Positions 52,230-61,788 of a DNA stretch of 64,000 nt are shown here, one piece after another. A program made the translations under genes and the position numbers. Numbering within the stretch: position 1 is the first letter of the stretch; each line of letters starts with the position of its first letter. Origin of the DNA: Paenibacillus sp. DCT19 (GTDB lineage: Bacteria; Bacillota; Bacilli; Paenibacillales; Paenibacillaceae); assembly GCF_003268635.1 (NCBI RefSeq), contig NZ_CP029639.1, forward strand, positions 4,289,501 to 4,353,500, given 5' to 3'. The notes beneath the pieces were generated by a model. It did no database searches. It saw only the letters and a program-made list of their open reading frames with translations, and was not told where the DNA came from.

Positions 52230-54779
52230 TTACATTAACATTTGCGGGTCTACATCAAGACTAATTAGCAACTTCTGCGCTTGCACATCATCGTCCATAC
52301 GCCGAGCTGTCGCTAGAGCGAGCCCAATAGCGTCTACATCCCCACGCCATTTTATCATACATTGGAATCTGTATCTATTCTTGATCCGCGGAATCGGGGA
52401 GGCTACAGGTCCGAGTACGTCAAAGGCTTCGTTGCTAAACCGATCTAGACTCCCTAACCAGCCTGCTGCGTTTGCGCGTTCTTTTAACATTCGAGTATAG
52501 TTTTCGGCTAGTCGAATAAGTACAGGTAGCTGCTCATGTGAAAAAGTAACCAGAATAAGCCGACAATACGGCGGATATTGAAGATTACGTCGATGTAGCA
52601 ATTCTTCACGAACAAACGATATATAATCGTGCTGGCTAGCATGACCGATTGAGTAATGCTCCGGCGTATAAGATTGCACAAAAACTTCACCTGGAAGCTG
52701 ATGTCGTCCTGCCCTGCCGGCAACTTGCGTTAGCAGTTGGAATGTTTTCTCCGCAGCTCGGAAATCAGGCAAATTCAATGCCGAATCTGCTGTAATGACC
52801 CCTACCAGCGTCACATCTGGGAAGTCGAGTCCTTTAGCGACCATCTGTGTACCCAGCAGGACATCGGCCTTTTTCTCCCGAAACTGTTTCAGCAGCTTCT
52901 CGTGTGAACCCTTCTCAGTTGTTGTATCCACATCCATCCGAATGACGCGAATACCAGGGAATAACTTCGCGAGCTCTTCCTCTACACGTTGGGTTCCTGT
53001 TCCGAAATATCGAATGTGCTCACTACCACAATCCGGGCACACTTCCGGAGCCGCTTCCGCATAACCACAATAGTGACAACGAAGATTATTGGAGCGTTGG
53101 TGATACGTCAGGGAAATATCGCACTCCGGGCAACCGGCTACATATCCACAGCTTCGGCACATCACAAAAGTAGAGTATCCGCGGCGGTTTAGAAGCAAAA
53201 CGGTTTGTTCTCCACGTTCCAAGCGTTCCTCTATACCTTTGTGCAGTGCACGGCTGAACATCGAACGATTGCCATCCTTGAGTTCCTCACGCATATCAAC
53301 AATGCGCACGTCAGGCAGGTTATTACCAAGCGCCCGCGTTGGCATCTCCAGCAGGAGAGGTGCGAATTCATCATTACTTTGAGAACGAGCAGCATAATAA
53401 CTTTCCAGCGAGGGCGTAGCAGAACCTAGAACCACAACGGCCTGGTGCTGCTGAGCTCTTTTCACCGCAACATCACGGGCATGATATTTGGGCGTTTCCT
53501 CTTGTTTGTAGGAGGTCTCATGCTCCTCGTCCATAATAATCAATCCAAGGCGACTGAACGGTGCGAACACCGCAGATCGGGCACCAATCGCCACCTTGAC
53601 CTGACCCTCTCTAATTTTACGCCACTCATCGTAACGTTCCCCACCCGACAGACGACTGTGCATGACCGCAACTTGGTTACCAAAGCGCCCTTTGAAACGC
53701 TCAACCATCTGAGGAGTCAAGGCAATTTCAGGTACAAGCACGATGGCCTGCCGATCCTGATCAATGCACTGCTGTATCGTTTGCAGATAGACTTCCGTTT
53801 TGCCACTTCCCGTAACACCATGAAGCAAAAAGACGCCGTGGCGCCTCTCCATTAATCTACCATTGATGCTATCATACACATGTTGCTGTTCTGGCGTGAG
53901 CGAGAGCGGTTCGGTCGCCCGAAACTTCCTGCCCTGATAAGGATCACGAAAAACTTCAACGTCCTCTGTTATGAGTAATCCTTTCTCTTCCAGTCCTTTG
54001 ACAGTGGCCGCAGATACCTGAAGTGTTGACAACAATTCTTTCATGGGCATAGGCAGCAGTTCTTTCATCTCAAGCAAAAAGGACAATACTTCCTTCTGAC
54101 GCTGAGCCTTCGCCGGGAATGCATCAAGCGCTTCTTGTGCTGCCATCGCATCAACCGCAAGATCCACCGATTTCATCGTTTTTTTGCCCATTTTGTCCTT
54201 GATGGCCTGGCTTTCCAGCAACACGCCACCTAGAAGCAGTTTTTTGATCAAGGACGCATGATTTGGGTACTTTCGACTAAGCTGTTGAAGGGGGACTTGT
54301 CCACGACTCTGTACGAACCGAATGATGTCCTGCTGTACCTTTTCTGTGGTCGATTCTTCTCCCCACACAAAAAGAACCTCTTCATTCGGCGACGAACTCG
54401 CCGACGCAGCATCCAGTCCATCTCCAATGGAGATATAACGCTCCGCTTTCCCCTTTAAAGCTGTAGGTACCATCACCTGTAATGATAAAATGCGATTGCT
54501 CGCATAACGCTCACTCATCCAGTCCGCGAGTTCCACCAGATCTTTGGATAAGGGCGGAACAAGATCCAGCAGCTCCTGAACGGGCTTAAGCTTGAATGTC
54601 TCATTACCGGTGCGAGGTACAAGATCAACGACGAATCCTTGCACCGTTCGATGTCCAAAAGGTACCCCAACCCGACTGCCAATTTCGATCCATTCACGCA
54701 TTGATTCTGGCACAAGATAATCAAAAGGTCGGTCGGTTTCCTTCACAGGAACATCGACAATCACCTTGGCGATTTCCAT
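52230..54779 (-). CDS. priA: Primosomal protein N' (PriA helicase)
   Basis: Replication-restart helicase, about 849 residues from ATG 54779, which sits 1 nt after the coaBC stop. The N-terminal DNA-binding domain opens AKVIVDVPVKETDRPFDYLV. Helicase motifs: LLHGVTGSGKTEVYLQTIQ, VPEIALTPQM, GLIIMDEEHETSYKQEE and VAVKRAQ. The zinc-binding insertion has eight Cys: CRSCGYVAGCPECD and CHYCGYAEAAPEVCPDCGS. ILLGTQMVAKGLDFPDVTLV and QVAGRAGRHQLPGEV complete it. Confidence 0.97.
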   Translation of the reverse strand: MEIAKVIVDVPVKETDRPFDYLVPESMREWIEIGSRVGVPFGHRTVQGFVVDLVPRTGNETFKLKPVQELLDLVPPLSKDLVELADWMSERYASNRILSLQVMVPTALKGKAERYISIGDGLDAASASSSPNEEVLFVWGEESTTEKVQQDIIRFVQSRGQVPLQQLSRKYPNHASLIKKLLLGGVLLESQAIKDKMGKKTMKSVDLAVDAMAAQEALDAFPAKAQRQKEVLSFLLEMKELLPMPMKELLSTLQVSAATVKGLEEKGLLITEDVEVFRDPYQGRKFRATEPLSLTPEQQHVYDSINGRLMERRHGVFLLHGVTGSGKTEVYLQTIQQCIDQDRQAIVLVPEIALTPQMVERFKGRFGNQVAVMHSRLSGGERYDEWRKIREGQVKVAIGARSAVFAPFSRLGLIIMDEEHETSYKQEETPKYHARDVAVKRAQQHQAVVVLGSATPSLESYYAARSQSNDEFAPLLLEMPTRALGNNLPDVRIVDMREELKDGNRSMFSRALHKGIEERLERGEQTVLLLNRRGYSTFVMCRSCGYVAGCPECDISLTYHQRSNNLRCHYCGYAEAAPEVCPDCGSEHIRYFGTGTQRVEEELAKLFPGIRVIRMDVDTTTEKGSHEKLLKQFREKKADVLLGTQMVAKGLDFPDVTLVGVITADSALNLPDFRAAEKTFQLLTQVAGRAGRHQLPGEVFVQSYTPEHYSIGHASQHDYISFVREELLHRRNLQYPPYCRLILVTFSHEQLPVLIRLAENYTRMLKERANAAGWLGSLDRFSNEAFDVLGPVASPIPRIKNRYRFQCMIKWRGDVDAIGLALATARRMDDDVQAQKLLISLDVDPQMLM

Positions 54780-54780
54780 A

Positions 54781-56067
54781 TTAATTCCCCCCGGCAATGC
54801 GCTCCGCCGCAATTGAAAGCAACTGGCGTGCCACGTCTTCCTTGGCCACCACCTGAAGCTCTTCTACCAAACCCTCACGGTCATAAATATTCACCGCATT
54901 GGTGTCTGTTCCAAATCCTACACCTGCACGGGTGACATCATTGGCTACGATCAGATCACAGTTTTTCCGTTCCAGTTTTTCTCGTGCATACCGTTCAATA
55001 TCATTCGTCTCTGCTGCAAAACCGATCAAAAATTGATGGGTCTTCTGCTTCCCTAATGTTTCGAGAATATCTATATTTTTAATAAGTTCAAGCGATAATG
55101 TATCACCTGTTTTCTTCATCTTTTCCTTATAAACTTCCTTTGGACGATAATCAGCCACCGCCGCTGCCTTAACTACAATATCGGCGTCATCCCACTGTCG
55201 TAGGACAGCAGCATACATTTCATCAGCAGACTGTACCTGTATCACCTGCACATTCGCGGGCGGGCTAACCTGTGTATTGCCCATGATTAGCGTGACTTCA
55301 GCTCCAAGCTCCTGCGCAACTGCCGCAATCGCAAAGCCCATCTTGCCTGAAGAGTCATTCGTAATGTAGCGAACAGGGTCAATACGTTCAATGGTTCCTC
55401 CCGCTGTGACAACCACTTTTTTCCCTGTTAATTGCTGTGGTTCTATAGCAGTTTGTGTGGCCGTTTGCTTAGTTGCTGGTGCCGAAACGAAGGAGACCTG
55501 TCCAGCAATGTCACCACTCGCTTTGTTAGCAAAGAATTGTTCAACCACATCAACGATTGTATCTGGTTCCTCCAGCCTTCCTTTGCCTACATAACCACAC
55601 GCTAATTGCCCTTCGCTTGGCTCAATCATTAACGTTCCACGCTGGACTAGTAAATTCATGTTATGTTGCACAGCCGGGTGGTCATACATATGAACATTCA
55701 TAGCTGGTGCAATCATTACTGGAGCAGTGGTAGCTAGGAGCGTGGTTGATAACATATCATCCGCCATACCATGTGCCATCTTTGCAATCACATTGGCGGT
55801 AGCTGGAGCCACCAATACGAGATCTGCCAGATCAGCTAAATGGATATGTGAAACAACCGATGGTTCACGCTCATCAAACGTATCGCTATAAACAACATTA
55901 CGCGTCAACGTTTGCAGCGTTAGCTCCGTAATAAACTGTTTGGCAGACTCCGTCATGATGACATGGACATCCGCCCCTCTTTGCACAAGTCTACTGCATA
56001 GCGTTGCTGCTTTGTAAGCTGCGATTCCTCCTGTAACTCCAAGCACGATCTTTTTGCCGTTCAACAT
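54781..56067 (-). CDS. coaBC: Bifunctional phosphopantothenoylcysteine decarboxylase/synthase CoaBC
   Basis: Two steps of coenzyme A synthesis in one 428-residue protein. The N-terminal flavoprotein decarboxylase (about 1-180) has LGVTGGIAAYKAATLCSRLV, VAPATANVIAKMAHGMADDM, PAMNVHMYDHPAVQ and ACGYVGKGRLEEP (catalytic Cys). An Ala/Thr/Gln-rich linker (about 190-215) leads to the CTP-dependent ligase (from about 218: VVVTAGGTIERIDPVRYITN). It is in the conserved rpoZ-coaBC-priA order, with a family-2 dispersed element inserted between rpoZ and coaBC. Confidence 0.96.
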   Translation of the reverse strand: MLNGKKIVLGVTGGIAAYKAATLCSRLVQRGADVHVIMTESAKQFITELTLQTLTRNVVYSDTFDEREPSVVSHIHLADLADLVLVAPATANVIAKMAHGMADDMLSTTLLATTAPVMIAPAMNVHMYDHPAVQHNMNLLVQRGTLMIEPSEGQLACGYVGKGRLEEPDTIVDVVEQFFANKASGDIAGQVSFVSAPATKQTATQTAIEPQQLTGKKVVVTAGGTIERIDPVRYITNDSSGKMGFAIAAVAQELGAEVTLIMGNTQVSPPANVQVIQVQSADEMYAAVLRQWDDADIVVKAAAVADYRPKEVYKEKMKKTGDTLSLELIKNIDILETLGKQKTHQFLIGFAAETNDIERYAREKLERKNCDLIVANDVTRAGVGFGTDTNAVNIYDREGLVEELQVVAKEDVARQLLSIAAERIAGGN

Positions 56068-56130
56068 GTTATTTCCCCCAGTCTATGCGACATATAAACA
56101 ATGAATAGGAATCTATCTCGTAATCCCTTT

Positions 56131-56308
56131 AGAGGTTGTTCAAAAAGTCCGCTTTTGATTACGAAGGATGCCTGGAGGCATCTCAGCGTCGAAGATGGGA
56201 TTCAGCCGAAATGTCCGTTGCTCACGTAGTTTTGCCTACGCTCCGCTACTCCATTTCTACCTTCATCCCATCTTCTCGGTACTGAAAACCGACCTTTTTG
56301 AACACGTA
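56131..56308. repeat. Dispersed MITE-like element, family 2, copy 3 (reverse orientation)
   Basis: Reverse complement of the elements at 24991 and 36425. Ends: AGAGGTTGTTCAAAAAGTCC and GACCTTTTTGAACACGTA. Core AGCCGAAATGTCCGTTGCTC. The string CCTTTAG occurs just left of the element and again right of it, a possible target duplication. It separates coaBC from rpoZ. Confidence 0.8.
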
Positions 56309-56417
56309 CCTTTAGTTCGTTATGAAAAGAATCCAATAGAGAAAAAAATAACAACCTCGCGGTTGTCAAATAAATCCGGCTTACGCCGTATGCAGTTGAA
56401 GAGCAGCCGCTAACGGC

Positions 56418-56633
56418 TTACTCTTCCTCTTCTTCGTCCTGTCCTTTGATGACAACGAGCAAGTCACCATAAATCTCTTCAAGCGCAACGCCAACCTGCT
56501 TATTAGATTTTGCATTTCTCAGATCGGATTTTTCGCCTTCGCGAAGTTGTCTAGCCCGGCGAGAAGCAGCAACAACAAGAGAATACTTGCTGTCGACTTT
56601 GTTCATCATTTCATCAATAGAAGGATACAGCAT
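56418..56633 (-). CDS. rpoZ: RNA polymerase omega subunit
   Basis: A 71-residue omega subunit aiding RNA polymerase assembly. The start MLYPSIDEMMNKVDSKYSLV at 56633 is chosen over a longer open frame because it is the family N-terminus, and AGAGGTG precedes it. SRRARQLREGE is the conserved core that contacts beta-prime. The end is a run of acidic residues, frequent in Firmicute omega. Gene order gmk-rpoZ is conserved. Confidence 0.95.
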   Translation of the reverse strand: MLYPSIDEMMNKVDSKYSLVVAASRRARQLREGEKSDLRNAKSNKQVGVALEEIYGDLLVVIKGQDEEEEE

Positions 56634-56823
56634 AGTTACAAAACACCTCTTTACATTAGTATAATCACCTTTCACCGCCAGACTGAACTTCATGAGGTTG
56701 TTCCTATCTGAACACACACCTACACAGTCCAGTCTGTATGCGTCATCCACACCAACACGTTCTTCTCTATATATCCTATGACTTTAGTCGTGTGGAATAT
56801 CGCATGCTGCTGCGGTAAAGAGA

Positions 56824-57396
56824 TTATTTATTGATCTTACAATGTTCGGCGATAATGATGCTTTCTATTCGTTTACACGCCATATCAATTTCATCATTAA
56901 CAACTGCGTAATCATACTGCTCCAACAAGCTGATCTCATCCACAGCAACGGACATCCGGTGATCAATTGTTGCCTGACTTTCCGTACCACGGCCTTGAAT
57001 ACGATCTTTAAGCTCGTCCAAAGATGGAGGAAGTAGAAACACAAAGATCCCTTCCGGGAACTTTTCTTTCACTTTTAGTGCACCTTGGACTTCAATCTCA
57101 AGAATGATATCCCGGCCTTCGTTAATCGTTTTCTCCACAAAATCACGCGGAGTTCCATAATAGTTGCCAACATACTCTGCATGTTCCAGCAGTTGATCTT
57201 CGGCAATCATACTCAGAAACTCATCATGCGAATGGAAGAAGTAGTTGACTCCATGCTCTTCACCCAGACGAGGCTGGCGGGTTGTTGCCGATACGGAATA
57301 AGTCAAATTCGGCACCCGTTTGCGCAATGCGCTGCATACTGTACCCTTCCCGACCCCTGATGGGCCGGACAACACTATCAGTAATCCCTTAGACAT
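56824..57396 (-). CDS. gmk: Guanylate kinase
   Basis: Converts GMP to GDP with ATP; 190 residues from ATG 57396 with GGAG 6 nt upstream. P-loop [19 protein letters not shown]-binding [20 protein letters not shown], and [20 protein letters not shown]. The longer open frame upstream overlaps remA and is not supported. It lies in the remA-gmk-rpoZ order of B. subtilis. Confidence 0.97.
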   Translation of the reverse strand: MSKGLLIVLSGPSGVGKGTVCSALRKRVPNLTYSVSATTRQPRLGEEHGVNYFFHSHDEFLSMIAEDQLLEHAEYVGNYYGTPRDFVEKTINEGRDIILEIEVQGALKVKEKFPEGIFVFLLPPSLDELKDRIQGRGTESQATIDHRMSVAVDEISLLEQYDYAVVNDEIDMACKRIESIIIAEHCKINK

Positions 57397-57409
57397 ATTA
57401 CACTCCATT

Positions 57410-57670
57410 TTATTCGTCGTTATCATCATCTTTCGAAGAAAGACGATGGGCAACCGTTTCTGGCTGTACTGCAGACAGAATGACATGATCACTATCCGTA
57501 ATAATTACGGCACGAGTACGTCTTCCATACGTTGCATCAATTAGCATATGACGGTCTCTTGCCTCTTGTATAATTCTCTTGATCGGCGCCGATTCCGGAC
57601 TTACGATGGATATAATCCGGTTGGCCGATACGATGTTACCGAATCCAATGTTAATGAGTTTGATTGCCAT
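57410..57670 (-). CDS. remA: Extracellular matrix regulator RemA
   Basis: An 86-residue DNA-binding protein that activates matrix and osmoprotection genes in B. subtilis. The protein starts [20 protein letters not shown], with the well conserved [17 protein letters not shown] and [20 protein letters not shown]. The start at 57670 is chosen for the family N-terminus. The acidic C-terminal tail (DDDNDE) is usual. It lies directly between yicC and gmk. A link to the polysaccharide operon at 19-27 kb is conceivable but not shown. Confidence 0.95.
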   Translation of the reverse strand: MAIKLINIGFGNIVSANRIISIVSPESAPIKRIIQEARDRHMLIDATYGRRTRAVIITDSDHVILSAVQPETVAHRLSSKDDDNDE

Positions 57671-57721
57671 AATCAGGTTCTTCCCCCTATACATGCGACT
57701 CTTCTGCCGAAATATGACCGT

Positions 57722-58627
57722 TCATTCGATATTCGCTGCTTGCTCGCGAATCTTCTCCAGTTCCGCCTTCATCTCGACAACACGGTTCACTAGAGCCAAA
57801 TGGTTGGCTTTTGATCCAATCGTGTTAACTTCACGATTCATCTCTTGAATTAGAAAGTCCAGCTTGCGTCCCACAGGTTCCTCACTCTTCAGCAGTTCCC
57901 TGCTCTGTCCGAAGTGACTGAGTAAACGCGTAAGCTCTTCTTCTATGTTAGAACGATCGGCAAACACAGCAATTTCCATACCCAATTTATGCTCATCAAA
58001 AGGGAAAGAGCCTTCCTCCTGCATTTCCGTAAGCCTTTGTCTTAGCTTGTTGCGGTAATCACTTACCACAGTAGGTGCAAGAGTAAGCATCTCGGTATGC
58101 AGTGACTCCAGTCGACTTATCCGTCGTTCCAGGTCACTGGCCAGATGAAGACCCTCGCGAGCGCGCATCTGTTCCAGACCGGACAGAGCTTCTTCAAGCC
58201 CCTCCTGCAGAACACGTTCCCATTCGTCCTTCTGTTCTTCCGTCAGGAGATTAACCCCTTCTGAATGAACCATGACATCTGGCAACGAAAGTATGTCCAT
58301 AATGGTCGGCTTGCCCTGCATCCCATACCGGGTCTCCAGCTGCTCTGCAGCCTGCAGATAGGCTCTAACCGCCTGCTCATTGAGCACGGCAGGCAGAGCC
58401 TGGTCTTCATCTTTTTCTTTCATTACATAAACATCAATCCGCCCGCGTTTCAAGCGGCTCTGTACCATTTTCCTCAATCCGTCTTCATAACATGTCCACT
58501 CTTTCGGTAGACGCATCATCACTTCACAATAACGATGATTGACCGATTTGACTTCCAACTGTACCTTATAGCCTCCAAAATGAAAGGCGGATTGACCGTA
58601 TCCGGTCATACTGAATGACATCGGCAT
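57722..58627 (-). CDS. YicC/YloC family endoribonuclease
   Basis: A protein of about 301 residues of the YicC family, recently linked to RNA cleavage and sRNA decay. N-terminal signature SMTGYGQSAFHFGGYKVQLE with VKSVNHRYCEVMMRLPKEW, and C-terminal GRKLDFLIQEMNREVNTIGS, the metal-binding acidic region. Possible starts are ATGs at 58627 and 58621; upstream codons overlap yitJ. It precedes remA as in B. subtilis (yloC). Confidence 0.93.
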   Translation of the reverse strand: MPMSFSMTGYGQSAFHFGGYKVQLEVKSVNHRYCEVMMRLPKEWTCYEDGLRKMVQSRLKRGRIDVYVMKEKDEDQALPAVLNEQAVRAYLQAAEQLETRYGMQGKPTIMDILSLPDVMVHSEGVNLLTEEQKDEWERVLQEGLEEALSGLEQMRAREGLHLASDLERRISRLESLHTEMLTLAPTVVSDYRNKLRQRLTEMQEEGSFPFDEHKLGMEIAVFADRSNIEEELTRLLSHFGQSRELLKSEEPVGRKLDFLIQEMNREVNTIGSKANHLALVNRVVEMKAELEKIREQAANIE

Positions 58628-58640
58628 CACATCCGTTACA

Positions 58641-60530
58641 CTATTGTAATTGATTATTAGGGTTGAAACAAGTAGGACATTGGTGCTCTGACTTCTCCCA
58701 CACATATTGTGTAAGTTCCGCCGTCATGTTGTAGAACATAAATGGCGTCATCAGATAGATGCCTTTAAAATACGTGGTGGCTACATCCAATAGTTCCTTG
58801 GCGATTTTCACGCCCATCGCGCGGCCTTCTTCGCCTTCCAGACCAGCCATACGTGACCGAACCTCATCCGACAGCTGAATTCCCGGCACCTCATTATGGA
58901 GATATTCCGCATTTCGTCCACTTGCAAGCGGCATTACACCAACGAAAATAGGGATTTCCAGATGTTTGGTCGCTTCATGCATTGCCACAATTAATTGTGG
59001 ATCGTAAATCGGCTGGGTCATGATGTAATCGGCGCCGGAGGCGATCTTTTTCTCCAAACGTTGGACGGCTTTGTCCAGATGCTTCACGTTCGGATTGAAT
59101 GCAGCTCCAATAACGAATCCGGCTTTTTGCTTAAGTGGTTTACCTGAGAAGGCTACACCATCGTTCAGTTGCTTGATCATCCGAATAATTTCGAAAGAGG
59201 TTAGATCATATACCGAGCTTGAACCCGGGAGGTCACCGAAACGGGCTGGATCTCCAGTTACTGCGAGCACATGATTAATTCCCAGCGCATCAAAGCCCAT
59301 CATGTGGGATTGTGTACCGATGAGGTTACGATCCCGGCATGCAATATGCACAAGCGGACGCAATCCCGTGCGATCTTGAACGAGATGTCCCAGAGCCATA
59401 TTACTCATCCGGGTAACTGCAAGCGAGTTGTCAGCGAGTGTTAGTGCGTCAGCTCCTGCTGCTTTGAGTATCTCGGCACCTTTCATGAATTTGGCGATAT
59501 CCAGATCACGTGGCGGGTCAAGTTCAACGATAACCGTATGACGTTCCTTCACCAGATCTACAATTGTAGGTTGTCCACCACGACCTGCACGTTCATCTAC
59601 ATTTTCATGTAGAACAATACGTGGTTTGGAATCCGTTAGGTCAGGCTGGACAATTGGAGCAGCTTGATAGTCGGTCAAGGCTCCAGCCATAGCAGCGATA
59701 TGATCCGGCGTTGTTCCGCAGCAACCACCGATAATTCGAGCACCCAGATCGGCAAACTGCACTGCTGTCTGACCGAAGTACTCTGGAGTTGCACCATAAC
59801 GGAATTCACCATCTACGTAATCTGCTGCTCCTGCATTAGGATAGACGGACATTGGAATACCGATCTGCCCAGATACCGTTTCCATCGCACGCATGATACC
59901 GTTAGGACCTGTTCGACAGTTGAAGCCAATCACATCGGCACCTTGTTCACGCATAATTCGGAACGCCTCAGGCATTGTATATCCATCCAATGTATGACCA
60001 ACATGCTCTACAGCAAATTGTCCAATCACAGGTAGGTCACTCAGCTTGCGAGTCTGCAGAAGGGCAATGTCCATCTCCTCAATATCATAGAAGGTTTCAA
60101 GTAGAATACCGTCTACCCCTTCGTCAAGAAGTGCAAAAATCTGTTGCTCGTAAAAGCGTTTCAGCTCACTTGTAGATACATTCGTGCGTTTCCCCCCGCG
60201 AATTGAACCTACAGCACCAAGTACATAACCTTGGCTACCTGCCACTTCCTTGGCGATGCGTACACCAGCCCGGTTCACACTCTCAACCTTAGATTCCAGG
60301 CCAAACTTGGACAACTTATCATAATTGGCAGAGTAAGTGTTCGTCTCGAATACTTCTGTACCTGCATCTCGATAACGACGATGTACATCAGCCACCACTT
60401 CAGGTGAAATTAAATTCAACTCTTCATATGAAATGCCTACCGGGAATCCCATTTGATAAAGGAATGTTCCCATCGCCCCGTCTCCCACGAGAACCCGCTC
60501 CTGCATTACGCTCCGTAAATCCGCCTTCAT
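58641..60530 (-). CDS. yitJ: Bifunctional homocysteine S-methyltransferase / methylenetetrahydrofolate reductase (YitJ)
   Basis: A 629-residue fusion enzyme of methionine synthesis. Residues about 1-290: Zn-dependent homocysteine methyltransferase, with VLVGDGAMGTFLYQMGFPVG, VIGFNCRTGPNG (Cys ligand) and IIGGCCGTTPDHIAAM (Cys pair). Residues about 335-620: FAD-dependent MTHFR, with VIVELDPPRDLDIAKFMKGA, ADALTLADNSLAVTRMSNMA, HIACRDRNLIGTQSHMMG and YIMTQPIYDPQ. GGAGG is 7 nt before the ATG. B. subtilis yitJ has an S-box riboswitch; the 217-nt gap upstream here shows none. Confidence 0.95.
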   Translation of the reverse strand: MKADLRSVMQERVLVGDGAMGTFLYQMGFPVGISYEELNLISPEVVADVHRRYRDAGTEVFETNTYSANYDKLSKFGLESKVESVNRAGVRIAKEVAGSQGYVLGAVGSIRGGKRTNVSTSELKRFYEQQIFALLDEGVDGILLETFYDIEEMDIALLQTRKLSDLPVIGQFAVEHVGHTLDGYTMPEAFRIMREQGADVIGFNCRTGPNGIMRAMETVSGQIGIPMSVYPNAGAADYVDGEFRYGATPEYFGQTAVQFADLGARIIGGCCGTTPDHIAAMAGALTDYQAAPIVQPDLTDSKPRIVLHENVDERAGRGGQPTIVDLVKERHTVIVELDPPRDLDIAKFMKGAEILKAAGADALTLADNSLAVTRMSNMALGHLVQDRTGLRPLVHIACRDRNLIGTQSHMMGFDALGINHVLAVTGDPARFGDLPGSSSVYDLTSFEIIRMIKQLNDGVAFSGKPLKQKAGFVIGAAFNPNVKHLDKAVQRLEKKIASGADYIMTQPIYDPQLIVAMHEATKHLEIPIFVGVMPLASGRNAEYLHNEVPGIQLSDEVRSRMAGLEGEEGRAMGVKIAKELLDVATTYFKGIYLMTPFMFYNMTAELTQYVWEKSEHQCPTCFNPNNQLQ

Positions 60531-60700
60531 CCCATTTCCTCCCGCCTGGCTGTGATCAATTTCATACTAATGTAACACAAAAAACGCTAAAAAACGAAGG
60601 AAAACACAGGTTTTTTCCCGAATCATGATGATATATGTTCTGTCCTGCATGTTCTCATGTAATGTATGGCTGAACATATATACCCAAATTCTACTTCTGT

Positions 60701-60735
60701 AACTAAAAAAGAGAGGCTCACAGGCCTCTCTTGAC
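60701..60735 (-). terminator. Terminator of dapF
   Basis: AGAGAGGC (60710-60717) pairs with GCCTCTCT (60724-60731); six T follow on the minus strand. It is 18 nt after the dapF stop, and isolates yitJ from dapF. Confidence 0.9.
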
Positions 60736-60748
60736 TTAAATCTCCGTT

Positions 60749-61582
60749 TTACGAGGTGATCCCTTTGAAAACAACTTCTGCAGGCCCCGTCATATAAACG
60801 TGGTTATCTGTTTCATTCCACTCAATGTGCAAATCTCCACCTTTGAGGCTAACGACAGCTGTACGGTCGGTGTGTCCGTTCAGAACAGACGATACGAGTG
60901 TTGCACAGGCTCCTGTTCCACAGGCCAGCGTTGGACCCGCTCCACGTTCCCACACACGCATATCTACATAACCGCGGTCATGCACAGTTGCGAATTCCAC
61001 ATTAATTTTTTTGGGGAACATCGGATGTACCTCCAGTAGAGGTCCCCATGTCGAGAGATCAAAATTCACAGCATCTTCTACATAAATAACAGCGTGTGGG
61101 TTCCCCATGGATACGGCGGTAAACTTGAATTGTTGACCATTCGCTTCAATGGAATGATTAACCACAGGGTTTGCATCCACGGTCGTTGGAACTTTAAGCC
61201 CGTCCAGAATCGGCTCACCCATATCCACACGAACCGTCTCTACCTTACCATCACGAATGTTAAGATTAACCGGCTGTACGCCAGCACCAATCGTTTCAAT
61301 TGTAATATTCTCTCCGGATACATGACCGTGATCATACACATATTTTGCAACACATCGAATGGCATTACCACATTGCTCCGCTTCGGAACCGTCTGAATTC
61401 ATGATGCGCATCTGAAAATCTGCTTTCTCGGAAGGCAGTATATAGACGAGCCCATCCGCACCAATTCCGAAGAATCGGTTACACCATTTCACAGCCAATT
61501 CTGGCGCATCTGCGGGAAGCTTCTCTTCTCCAAATACAACGATAAAGTCGTTGCCTAGTCCGTGCATTTTTGTAAATTCCAT
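60749..61582 (-). CDS. dapF: Diaminopimelate epimerase
   Basis: Converts LL- to meso-diaminopimelate for lysine and peptidoglycan; 277 residues from ATG 61582. Opening MEFTKMHGLGNDFIVV. The two catalytic Cys are in EQCGNAIRCVAKYVYDHG and ACGTGACATLVSSVL. FRIMNSDGSE-type substrate loop (QMRIMNSDGSEAEQCGN) is present. It is flanked by terminators on both sides, so it is transcribed alone. Confidence 0.96.
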   Translation of the reverse strand: MEFTKMHGLGNDFIVVFGEEKLPADAPELAVKWCNRFFGIGADGLVYILPSEKADFQMRIMNSDGSEAEQCGNAIRCVAKYVYDHGHVSGENITIETIGAGVQPVNLNIRDGKVETVRVDMGEPILDGLKVPTTVDANPVVNHSIEANGQQFKFTAVSMGNPHAVIYVEDAVNFDLSTWGPLLEVHPMFPKKINVEFATVHDRGYVDMRVWERGAGPTLACGTGACATLVSSVLNGHTDRTAVVSLKGGDLHIEWNETDNHVYMTGPAEVVFKGITS

Positions 61583-61696
61583 ATGATCTTCCCACTCCTT
61601 TTGGCAGTCTGCTGCCAAAGCGTTTATTCATTTCAAGTTATGTTTTTTGAAAAGTCAGGCTCTCATGACTGGAAGAAGAGATGAAGCTCCGCTTCC

Positions 61697-61756
61697 AAAA
61701 AAAAGCTATCCTGCAAAATGGCGAAGCCGTTCGCTTCGACGCATTTTGAGGATAGC
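61697..61756 (-). terminator. Strong terminator of the calcium ATPase gene
   Basis: A long hairpin of about 22 bp with small bulges: GCTATCCT (61705-61712) with AGGATAGC (61749-61756) as base and GCAAAATG.CGAAGC with GCTTCG.CGCATTTTG inside, then eight T on the minus strand (61697-61704). Confidence 0.92.
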
Positions 61757-61788
61757 ATAACGAAATTGGGAAGTAAAAGGTATTGATT

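Noticed and set aside
60531..60748. Searched for an S-box (SAM) riboswitch upstream of yitJ
   Set aside because: The gap is short, AT-rich and contains mainly the dapF terminator; no S-box core or anti-terminator arrangement was visible.
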